Below are positions 55,065-64,000 of a stretch of 64,000 nt of DNA, one piece after another (the first letter of the stretch is position 1; each line of letters begins with the position of its first letter). Source of the stretch: Holothuria scabra (Eukaryota > Echinodermata > Holothuroidea > Aspidochirotida > Holothuriidae); NCBI GenBank assembly GCA_037179385.1, contig CM074179.1, forward strand, positions 5,766,001 to 5,830,000, in the 5' to 3' direction. The notes under the pieces are model-generated. The model did no database searches. It worked only from the letters and a program-made list of their open reading frames with translations, and had not been told where the DNA came from. Both the position numbers and the translations under genes were made by a program.

Positions 55065-55749
55065 TGTGCCTGTAGCAAATGTGGCGTCTGTTTACCTAGA
55101 TAAATTCAAATATAAAGAATGTCAGTCAGTCCTCATATATATACTTGAAACTAGAAGTCGATTGCATAAGTTGTTCTACTTTGCCTCGTTCAGACTTGTC
55201 CTTTATCGTTAGAATTGTATAAGAAACCAGAATGCAAAGCATTCATACTCCCGAGTGGAGGCGGTCTAACGGTTCCAGTGATATAGAGAAAGTTGCTAAA
55301 TTTTAGTAACTCCCTGATACGAACGGGTAGTAGATGGTGAATTTGTTATGATGAGGAGGTTGGCGCATTTCAGAAAAGGATATCAGTGTTGAAAATTTAT
55401 GCAGGTGAACCATTAGCTATGTGAGGTGAGGGAAACAGAAATGTTTATGCTACAAGCTCGAGGTTTGGAAAAGAACTTACGAGTGATACGTATATATGAT
55501 GTTAAAATTGACTAAACAAAACAGGTGGTGGATGATATTTTCTACTAGATGTTCAAAACAGACGTGTTTAGATTGCAGAAGAATTGTTTTATTAATAATT
55601 TCCGAACGTAGCCAAACCTTTCAGAATTTCACAAAAATTATTGGAAGTTCAAAATATCAAAATTTCCTCACGAATGACAATTTCATTAAAAAAAAATCCT
55701 TAGTGTTGTCATTATTGTTCGAGGGCAGTGCTTATTACGGTTCGGCAGT
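55065..55749 (-). promoter_or_regulatory. presumed 5' flank of the Ly6/uPAR-like gene
   Basis: The stretch between exon 1 and the truncated LINE would contain the 5' UTR and promoter if the gene model is correct. I see no clear TATA-box/initiator pair. It includes a CTCCCTG at about 55309 preceded by a TTGCTAAATTTTAGTAA palindrome, possibly a decayed micro-hairpin. Confidence 0.25.
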
Positions 55750-56473
55750 TCAACCGGATCACACATGATGCGATTGTGACTAATCTCAAGCGTCTTCGGT
55801 GGCGTCTTGGAGATGGAGTTTGCCCACGCACTGGATGCACAAAGTGGGAGAGTGTGTCACATGGGTTTTGGCAGTGTGAATTTGTGGCCCTCCTTTGGGA
55901 ATGGTTCCAAGTCCTGACTGATGGCTTGACGATGGGCAACACATGGGCGGTCGGCCGGGACTATGCTTTGTATGGTCTTTCACCCCCGCCATGCAATACA
56001 AGTATTCAGGGCATACTTACCTTTGCTTCGGCCTCCATAAAGCTGGCCTTATGGAGAGACCGATGTGACGTTGTTTTTAGGGGGATGGGGAAGCCTGCGG
56101 ACGTCGTCCTGGCATCGGTGAAGGCGGAGGTGAGGCTGAGGGTTGAGTCCGACTTCGTTCGTTTGCCAAGGTCGGCGTTCGGTAGGCAATGGGGTCCACT
56201 CGTTTCGGTGAGGGGGGACCGTGTGGTGGTCAATTTGTAATAGGGTGGGTATGTAAGGGGCTTGTAAATAGTATGTAAATATCTGTGTGTATAATTTTCT
56301 GTACTTAGTTTTGTAAATATCTGTATATATAGCTTATTACTGTAATGAACATAATTTTCTGTTTGATTTAGCAGTCTGTAAATAGTTTTGCGTTTATGTT
56401 TTTGCCCGATCCGGTTTCAGTTTTTGTTTTGTATGTGCCGTTTCAATGCACTTAAAAAGCTCAACCGAATCAC
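55750..56473 (+). mobile_element. 5'-truncated second copy of the 5.9-10.9 kb LINE, with target duplication
   Basis: TCAACCGGATCAC (55750-55762) and TCAACCGAATCAC (56461-56473) flank a 698-bp element, matching 12 of 13. The insert ends CACTTAAAAAGC, the same terminus as the larger copy (ACGTAAAAAGC). It retains only the last ~159 codons of ORF2 and the 3' UTR, as expected of incomplete target-primed reverse transcription. Confidence 0.88.
55763..56240 (+). pseudogene. LINE ORF2 C-terminus (zinc-knuckle tail)
   Basis: An open frame from HDAIVTNLKRLRWRLGDG through the knuckle CPRTGCTKWESVSHGFWQC to a natural stop at 56238-56240. Unlike the big copy it has no stop at LLWEWF and no shift at DVVFRGM, so it shows what the undamaged tail looked like. 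It is only a fragment and makes no enzyme by itself. Confidence 0.85.
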
Positions 56474-57779
56474 CTGCATGTATATGCATCGCATGATCAT
56501 CAGCATAGTGAGCATATACTTTCAGATCAGAAGAGACGTAACTTAGCTATCATCTCGAGTGGCTAATGAATAGAGAGAGATAACTACGCAGTCTTTCATT
56601 TTGCTACTCCCTCGTCAGAGATCTCTCTTCCCATTCCTACTGTAATTGTCAACAACATAAACAGTACCGGTATATAATTTCTCCCCTTCCTCTTCTTTCT
56701 TTGGTTGGATAAGTGCGCAGCTAGAAAGTATTTTCCCTTACCAGTACCGTTGCTCAAAGGAACCATTTTAAATTTGTCTTACAAGATTGCTAAATCTAAT
56801 TAGGCCATGCCGCTAAGCACAGCCACAAATGAAAAAAATCTAATGTGAGAATATTAACAAAATTTAAAACAAAAAAAAAAACTTGGGTTGAGGTTAAATT
56901 AGTTATTTAGATGCCGCTAAGCAAAAAAAGCCCCTCCCATGGCCAATATTTGACTTTCCACTGAAACACATCAAACTCTCGATATGGCCTTTTTAGGCCA
57001 CGGTAGCACTTGATATCATCAACTGTATCACAGGTCGTTCGGCTGATCATGTGGTCACCGGCAAAGCAATCACTTTTTGGTAAGGGCGATTCAAGTTTCA
57101 GTTGAAACGTCTAGGTCAGAAGAAAACTACGCAGTTACTATTGCACAATTTTCGCATCCGGGAGACTACGTGATCTTATCCGTTGTCTATTCCTGACCCT
57201 CTTCTGTGACGGTCTTCAATTTTGAACATAATAAAATATAACTCAAGTTTGTCGCTCTTGTTACATTTATAAGTTTCTTGGTCATGAAAATTTAATTTTT
57301 TAATTTTTAATTTACAAACACTACAAAGTAACAAAACCAACAAGGTACAGAATAAAAACACTGCAACAAGTCTATAAAGCGGCTACTATATATACTCGTA
57401 AAAACTGTTGGGCCGACTTATCGCAGATTGTCTTTGCAATCCTTTCAAATATACATGTACGGTACTGTTGGTGTAGTGGACAAAAATTAGTCTACTTCCG
57501 TGCATGTCAGTTTGCATTCAGGTTTGAGGGATATCCTCTTAAGAAAAATAAATGTATATAATTAGGGAAAGTAATCATTTTATTTCCATATCGTTGGATT
57601 TTTCTGAAGGGCCATTTCTCAGTGACTTTTTCAGCAAATCAAAATGATCAAGACCCGTGTCTCATTCTTGTGCATAGAATTCTGTGGGAAGGCTTTGGTT
57701 TGATTTATTAGGCTTTACGCATTGGTTTCATCTATCGATGCCCAGGATCAACATTGCAAGCTGTCAATAGCGACGCCAG
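56474..57779. other. non-coding
   Basis: AT-rich spacer without recognised features. Confidence 0.4.
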
Positions 57780-57930
57780 AATGTTTTAATTGGGGGTGGG
57801 GGTGGGGGAGACTAAAGGCAAAGGATAGTGTTAAGGGTAAAACTTTTCGGGAGCAGCTCCCGCCCCTGCCATTGGGTTCCAAGACGCGAAGCCCTTGGAA
57901 ACCTTGAGGTTTTGCATGTTTGTAATTAAG
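57780..57930 (+). repeat. G-rich repeat with GGTTCCAAG..CTTGGAAACC stem
   Basis: GGGTTCCAAGACGCGAAGCC and CTTGGAAACC form a stem-loop that parallels GGTTCCAGGGGCGAAGCCCC at 40311-40336. Both copies are preceded by G-runs and a GGGAAG or GGGAGA box, so they belong to one dispersed family. Confidence 0.45.
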
Positions 57931-58319
57931 TTTCAGGCGGGATATTGTACCGTATTCATTTTTTTCTGGTTAAGCTGATTCCCAACTGACCTAACTTGCG
58001 GAGTCAGGGCAAGTTGGTACAAAGAAAAACTCTGAGTGAGAAATTCCCCTCCGGCTACTTCCACCCCGTAGGCGCAGCCACGGACTCCCAGCTGATGTGG
58101 GGTACACAAATAGATCAGAATGGTTAGAGTTGACCATTGTTGCACTCGGGTAGACTGCTTTTAATGTGACTTGAATCATTGCACTGTCTACATGGAAAAA
58201 TTACGATGCAGTTCAAGTCATTTCCGTTTCCGTTGGGCAAAAGTATTCTTTTCGTTCTTTTGGCAATGAAATATTATTCCTCAATTTTTTTTATCGTGTT
58301 TAGAATTGAGAACTTTGTC

Positions 58320-58690
58320 TTCTCATGATAAAACTTTCCTTCTTACTTTTTGAAACGTCCTCCTTCTAGGCTGGCTTCTCTACCTCTTACAGCCTCAAAA
58401 AGGAAATGAAGATAGCCACATACACACACTTGCTACATTCAAATTTCACATCTGATTAATTGATTGACTTTTCCAAATGTACCACAATACACAAAAGGGC
58501 ACATGCTATTTAGGGTTTCCTATCAGGCCATTCAAGTATGGGTTAATTGCTTTTTATAGCAGTGTGAACACAGTGAAAACATATAGATCACGTGAGGGCA
58601 CAGATCATGCAACAAACTCAGATAAAAGTCACACTCCACACGGCCTTTGATTTACTAGGTGTGTCTTTGTTGCATTCTTAGCAAGCAAAA
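58320..58690 (+). repeat. dispersed repeat family B, copy 3
   Basis: CTTACTTTTTGAAACG, ATCTGATTAATTGATTGAC, GGCCATTCAAGTA, AACAAACTCAGATAAAAGTC and the final GTGTCTTTGTTGCATTC follow the order of copies 1 and 2. Confidence 0.6.
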
Positions 58691-58968
58691 TATTGGATAG
58701 ACAATTTCTTTGTACTTTGTAATGTTTACACAAATGTTTACTCAAACAAATACATTTGACGAAAATAATCTAAATCTGTGGGTTTTAAATGTGGTAGGGT
58801 AGTGGCAGTAGTTGATACGATTTTCATTTATGATAGGCTAGTATGAAGACTTTTGCATGACTGGGACCATGATTCTTGAATTGTTCAGAATAAACATGAT
58901 GATCATGTGTATGCCTGTGAAGCGCATGGCGTATCAACAGCAGTGCTATAAACTAGGAATGGTGGCTT

Positions 58969-59974
58969 GTAACAAGGGGGGACAGCCCGATATTCATAAG
59001 GTTCATTTTTAATAAGGTTCATTGTTCATAAGGTTCGTTATTCATAATCGAAAAAAGGTTCGTTATTCAAAATCGAAAAAAGGGTGCTTTATTCATAATA
59101 AAAAAAGGTTCGTTATTCATAATTGAAAAAAGGGTTCGTTATTCATAATAATATACAGTACAACTGTTGGCGGTGAAAGTTGAAGTGAAACGGACACTTT
59201 TCGCGGGTAAAAGAGTCCTCAAAATTGCTATAACACATTAACAAGCTTTTGATTAATTAAATTAATTAAAATAGGTAGGCGGTGGCATTATCTGATAATA
59301 CGTATGCAGTCCCTTGTTTCAATTTTTGAATTTTTATGCGTTCTTAACGACTATTCTGTCTTGTAATTTAGACAGGTAGCATCTTTGTGCTGTGGGTGGG
59401 ATTGAAGACCGCAGATACCTTGAAGTACTGCTCTGTTAGGTTTCTAAAACCTTTAACTAGACATGTTTCTGCTCTTGTTTTTTACATGTTGAGCTTCATC
59501 AGTAGTTGGAATCTTTAGTTTGTCCTGGTCTTAATTCGATAGAATAACGAACTTTTTTTTTATTATGAATAACGAACATTTTTTCTGATTATGAATAACG
59601 AACCCTTTTTTTGATTATGAATAACCAACCTTTTTTCGATTATGAATAACGAACCCTTTTTTCGATTATGAATAACGAACCCTTTTTTTCGATTATGAAT
59701 AACGAACCTTATGAATAATGAACCTTTTTTCTCCTTATGAATAACGAACCCTTTTTTTGATTATGAATAACCAACCTTTTTTCGATTATGAATAACGAAC
59801 CCTTTTTTCGATTATGAATAACGAACCCTTTTTTTCGATTATGAATAACGAACCTTATGAAAAATGAACCTTTTTTCTCATTATGAATAACGAACCTTAT
59901 AAATAACGAACCTTATGAACAATGACCCTTATGGATTAAGAACCTTATGAATATCGGGCAGACCCCGTAATAAG
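58969..59974. mobile_element. 990-bp foldback transposon with 8-bp duplication and internal satellite
   Basis: GTAACAAG (58969-58976) and GTAATAAG (59967-59974) flank the element (7/8). The ends are inverted: GCCCGATATTCATAAGGTTC at 58985 and its exact complement ending at 59959, with a GGGG-C- extension outside. Both arms consist of repeats of about 26 bp (TTCGTTATTCATAATCGAAA with AAAGG), a few on the left and about fifteen on the right. In the right arm a unit of about 160 bp is itself duplicated (59590-59750 and 59750-59910). The centre is unique with no frame. The GGGG start and 8-bp duplication would suit a Merlin-like element. Confidence 0.75.
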
Positions 59975-60379
59975 AACTACCAAATGTTTCATTTAACCTT
60001 ATTGTGTGGGTTGGTTGACAGGTAATTTGATACGCAAAATGGGTTAGTTGATAAACAAGTGTTACTATACACCTTAAAGGGTATCCAGAAAGTCATTATT
60101 TTGATGCCCTTTTTGGATGCAAAAATCTATTTTGAAAAGCTTAGATACCCCTCTTTTGAAACCTTAAGACCTGGGACCTCATTTCCCGGGTCTGAGAACC
60201 TTAGGGCCCTTGCTTCTAAAATGCGTACAATGTGAACAGTAATGCGGCATGAAAGTAATATCTGTTGTATGCTGTTGCAGTTATTTAAAGGGCCGGACAA
60301 TTACAACTTCCAAGAAAACAGTTCATGCGTGAAAAGGGTATGCCAATGGTCCTTTGTTACCAGTATCAGCGGGTTAGTT

Positions 60380-60635
60380 GATACATATCAACTACCCCTG
60401 GCCCGTATGCACAATAAAAACAACAACCCTGGTCACGCATGTAACCATACTGAAATCGGGTAAATCTTGTTCAAAATGGTTGAATTTATGGGTGGTAAGA
60501 TACTACATTCTTGGTTAACCCACCGCTTGGCTGACCAATTGTTGGGAATATTTTACCCAATTTTAGTGTTATCTAATGTGTGACATACGGTTGGTGAACA
60601 TTTCACTCAACTGTTTTTAAACTGTGTATTAACTA
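60380..60635. repeat. diverged relative of the TACACTCTTAAAA/TTGGGCAAA family
   Basis: Contains TTGTTGGGAATATTTTACCC, TGTGTGACATACGGTTGGTG and ACTCAACTGTTTTTAAACTG, comparable to the right half of 43359-43600. The termini are lost and the limits are uncertain. Confidence 0.45.
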
Positions 60636-60759
60636 GCCTTCCTATGACTTTAAAACAAAACACATTGAAGAAACATGCTTACATTTATTTTCATGTAAAA
60701 GTCAAAGCAGCTTGGGCTGAAAGTTTAACCAATTACAATATACCAACTCCTGTCAAGAT

Positions 60760-60805
60760 CCTATAGCAGGGAGCTGTTATTTGAATAACAGCTCCCTGCT
60801 TATAG
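60760..60805. mobile_element. micro-hairpin insertion, 32 bp, 6/7 duplication
   Basis: A perfect palindrome at 60767-60798 (arms start CAGGGAGCTGTTATT and end AATAACAGCTCCCTG, loop TG) is flanked by CCTATAG and CTTATAG. Confidence 0.65.
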
Positions 60806-60977
60806 TATACTTGCAATAACTTTTCTTAAATCTAACTGCTGACTTTACTCAGGAGAGCAAAATCTGTTTATAATTGCGACCTACTAACCTCCCTTGTCTT
60901 CAGCTTTGGGAAATTCTTGTAATTCAGTCAGCTGAAAAAAGGTGTTTACATTCTGTTTGTTTCAGATGTCACGACTC

Positions 60978-61037
60978 GAGGACGGTATGTTTACTAAACC
61001 GGTGTTGGAGGACGGTATGTTTACTAAACCGGTGTTG
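60978..61037 (+). repeat. two tandem copies of a 30-bp unit
   Basis: The unit starting GAGGACGGTATGTTTACTAA is repeated exactly at 60978-61007 and 61008-61037. The surrounding text to about 61165 (GGACGTTAAGCTCCTTAAGG) looks like the 3' region of a LINE, but no reverse transcriptase is present. Confidence 0.85.
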
Positions 61038-61808
61038 GAGGGCGTACTTGTCCATTTGGGACGTTAAGCTCCTTAAGGGAGCAGAACTCCTCCGGGAGTA
61101 ATCGTTTGGTTTTCGCCCCTTGGCTCTTCGCCAGAGAGTCGTGGGGACTTTTAGGAAAAAAAAAAAAACTAACCCGGTGTATCACTTATTATAAACTGCC
61201 TCTTTGCTATAGTAAGGGATTTGATTAATAGTGATGTAGCCATTTTCCGTTCGTCTGCCCATGAGAACAAACTTATATTAATTGATTAGATTCATCTCTT
61301 ACCATTTTTGAAAGATAAAACTATTGGTTGTAGTAAGGAACAAGTTAAGGTATACGACCCACTTCTCCATTGAATTGGCTTCAAAATCTTTAAATTTCAA
61401 TCAAATTGTGTCTCTTACATGAACAATAGGGGAGTTTTATTTATTATTATGATACCCTGCAATGCGTCAAAGTACAACTTTTAGATCCCCTCACTGCAAT
61501 TCGCGGATCATAGGACGCAATTAATATGCATTTATCCTTGGAAACATGCAATGAAATAGGCCAAAAGAAAACTGCGTTTTGTTTTGTCATTTATACTAGT
61601 ACAAAATTTGTAGCAATTCAAATCAGTACACATTTTAGGTAAACCAAATGGAAAATATAATGTTTTAGTGGGAAGCTATGTACTTTTCTCCTTGTGTAAT
61701 AGTGGAATAGTCAAATAATACGAACAAAGATATGGACGGCTTCGAGTTAGTAAGATGAAGTTTCACTTTTCAATTTCTTACCAATTGATTTAAAGTCCAG
61801 ACGGCCAC

Positions 61809-61859
61809 GTTGTGGCATGGAGCTATTACTTTGTCAAAGTAATAGCTCCATGGTTGTTG
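61809..61859. mobile_element. micro-hairpin insertion, 37 bp, 6/7 duplication
   Basis: A perfect palindrome at 61816-61852 (arms start CATGGAGCTATTACTTTG and end CAAAGTAATAGCTCCATG, one-base centre) is flanked by GTTGTGG and GTTGTTG. The terminus is CATGGAG instead of CAGGGAG, so the constant part of the family is CA.GGAG/CTCC.TG. Confidence 0.65.
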
Positions 61860-62110
61860 CTACTTGTTTGCCTAGTCCATTCATTTCTTCATGATGAACC
61901 ACGGGAACAATAACGGAAGGTTCCATTTCTAAGTCTACGGCATGAACCTCCCGGGAGTCGAACTCTGCACTGCTTAGTTACGTAGATGGGGTTTTACAAC
62001 CCAATTTCCAACCAATTGGTTCAAGCCGGGCCGGTCACGCCCTCTCTCAATTGTAGGTCATCGGCTTGTTTTCCTTCCATCTCCTAATCCCACTGAGTTT
62101 GGGAGCCAAT
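61860..62110 (+). repeat. SINE-like family with tRNA-like segment, copy 4
   Basis: CCTCCCGGGAGTCGAACTCT resembles the T arm of a reversed tRNA. It is followed by CCAATTTCCAACCAATTGGT and TTCAAGCCGGGCCGGTCACG, the shared family block. The order of the tRNA-like and shared parts differs from the 34.3-kb copy. Confidence 0.5.
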
Positions 62111-62214
62111 AACACGAGGGGACTAATGAGACAGAATAATGAAATGGGAGACTATTGGAACAGGAGACTTATGGGGGAGTTATGATAGTAAGAATTTAAG
62201 GTCAAGAGCAGTTC

Positions 62215-62430
62215 CTCAAGCTTATTTCAAAGCAACAGCTAAATCTCACAATTTCAACCGCGTTCTCTTCAAAGTACCTAACCTATTTATTAACTTCAGT
62301 ATTTCATATGAAATGATTGAATCAAGCATTCATTTCTAGTTAATTTCACATTTGAAGAGAATGTCGTTTCCACATGACTCCCAGCAGCTAATTTCGAAAT
62401 AACACAGTCCACCGCCCAAATACCTCACTA
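62215..62430 (+). repeat. dispersed repeat family C, copy
   Basis: AAAGCAACAGCTAAATCTCA, TTAATTTCACATTTGAAGAG and TTTCCACATGACTC follow the same order as 11970-12180. Confidence 0.55.
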
Positions 62431-64000
62431 CCTGACTGATATTGTTCTTTAAGAAGTTGGGGGCAAGTGAAACGTATACTGAGCTACCCTTATGTGATGG
62501 CACGAATCGACCCACTATTCAATTTTCGTGCATCTATACCTCACGCCCCTGGAATGGTGGATTAACTCCCAATTCCCATATGCATTTTTTATTGAAACCT
62601 ACTGGCACTATATACACTCAATAAAAACAAGCTTAGTTCTTAGTTCCCACTAAGGCATATGGTACTTCAACCTGATGAGAGCTACCTGTGTAAAATTATG
62701 GATGTCTTAAATTACTTTGAGGATTGTTGGTTAGGGGTTCTTAACTACGTTTGAATTGAAATAGGAGAACAAGAGCTTTGATCAATGTTTGACCAGCATA
62801 TCAACCTAGCCGTTCAATGGTGATAACAGAACATACGTGGTGCTGCATGTATGCCCAGGTCAAACCGATTTGGTTAATTAGCAAGCATGTTACTACAAAA
62901 CAAGTGAATGGCAGCTTGGAAGTTCCGCCAATCTTAAGAATAGATTTGATTATGTACTGCTTGACGTGATCTTTTTGGTTATGATAATGAGTAGTGTCTG
63001 TTGCTTTTATTCAGTTTAGTCTAGAGCCACCTGCCAGGGCAGATACGGCCATTTTGTTGAGTTGTGAAGGTCAAGAGGTTTCTTAGTTAAGCATTTGTCA
63101 GACTCTCCCATTGATCTTTCAGCCAGGGTAGGCGTGGAAACTGCCACACCCCTCCAAATTAATATAAATACTACACCTACTTAGCAACCAACTTAGAGTG
63201 AATCCACACCTTAAAGTGCATCCTATCACATCTGGTAAAGCATGAGAGGAGTTTGTGCGATGACGAAATACAAAAATTTTTCCAGTTGTCTACTTAAACG
63301 AATCTTTCCCACAATTATTGTCTGAAATTCCTCCTCATCCAGACATATCAGTTTATATTGCTTCAGGGTGAGTATAGAATAGCTCTGTGCCAAGGTGTAT
63401 TATCAAAATACTCTCAGTACAGTTCGTACTGTGTAATATAAGCTTTAGGACTCTCCATTGTTTGAACCAACAGTCAATCAAAGTCTGAGTCATTTGAGAA
63501 TTTCTGTTACCCCCTTCAAGAATTGTAATTTAGGAAGAGAGGATTGGCTCTTTCAGCGCATGTCACACTGCAGTGATATCGGATCCGATTTTATTGAGTA
63601 AAATCTCCTCCATCCATTGTCGTTCAGAACAAAATATTTGCCATCTTGTGAAAATCTATCATTTGTGTGAGGTGTACCATGAAAACGAAATGTAAACTAA
63701 TTATTCCGTGACGTTACGTTGACAAACAGTTTTTAAAGGTATACGCGTTAATGCTGTATACGATGTGACGTCACTGAATAATTAGCATAATTCTGATTTT
63801 TGTAGTCTCGCGATGAAAATCATCTATTTCCACAGGTTGGCAAATTTTTGTTACTTTCCGACCAAAGATGTCGGACATTTTAAGTAAAACTCTCAAAAAT
63901 CGGAGCGTAATCCGATACGATATCTCTGTAGTGAGATCTGAGCTTTACTAACCCAACAGCCATTGCACATTGGAAACTCTCACTCGTGTTCAAAAAACCA
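62431..64000. other. non-coding
   Basis: No gene, RNA or repeat structure recognised to the end of the window. Confidence 0.4.

Noticed and set aside
59000..59950. CRISPR-like array of a ~26-bp repeat
   Set aside because: There are no unique spacers, the units are contiguous and inverted between arms, and the context is eukaryotic. It is a satellite inside a foldback transposon.
60874..61101. 75-codon frame with repeated CLLNRCWR
   Set aside because: The repetition is the 30-bp tandem duplication translated. There is no other coding evidence.

Overview
The window looks like AT-rich, repeat-dense nuclear DNA from an invertebrate animal. Genes are split into exons, introns have GT/AG borders, and most of the sequence is transposon debris: non-LTR retrotransposons, GIY-YIG Penelope-like elements, and many terminal-inverted-repeat elements with target-site duplications. 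A death-fold/NACHT receptor gene beside a Ly6/uPAR-type surface protein gene suggests a marine deuterostome such as an echinoderm. That placement is inference; nothing in the sequence names the species. I see no bacterial-style operon, rRNA or CRISPR array.

Layout. 1-5.9 kb is gene-poor, with dispersed repeats and a 214-bp foldback (4966-5179). 5.90-10.98 kb is one near full-length L1/Tx1-like LINE on the minus strand. It is bounded by 13/14-bp matching target duplications, with ORF1 open and ORF2 decayed. 12.3-15.7 kb is an NLR (DED-like exon plus NACHT exon, + strand) whose two exons join in phase but whose NACHT exon carries two in-frame stops. 16-34 kb is non-coding, with a 1.25-kb TIR element (19843-21094), a decayed LINE fragment, a TTAA-flanked Kolobok-like element (27435-29320) and a 5'-truncated LINE (30.9-32.2 kb).

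From 35.55 to 55.06 kb the minus strand carries a three-exon gene model for a GPI-anchored Ly6/uPAR-fold protein. Exon 1 (55010-55064) encodes a signal peptide, exon 2 (39119-39280) the first half of the cysteine-rich fold, and exon 3 (35552-35976) the second half plus the GPI tail. All junctions are phase 1. Intron 2 is mostly one hAT-like insertion with perfect 8-bp target duplications. Intron 1 (15.7 kb) holds two Penelope-like fragments, three (TA)n arrays, a hammerhead ribozyme core, a tRNA-Thr-like sequence and several MITEs. Upstream of exon 1 is a second, 5'-truncated copy of the same LINE (55763-56460). 56.5-64 kb is non-coding and includes a 990-bp foldback transposon (58977-59966).

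The most unusual signal is a family of tiny palindromic insertions (16-37 bp) that begin with CA and end with TG, mostly as CAGGGAG/CTCCCTG. They have unrelated stems and are flanked by 7-bp direct repeats. Six copies lie at about 0.9, 11.0, 20.1, 39.7, 60.8 and 61.8 kb; three have perfect 7/7 duplications and three have 6/7. A second notable pattern is a class of MITE-like elements whose whole body is filled with one short motif in both orientations, the motif differing between families.
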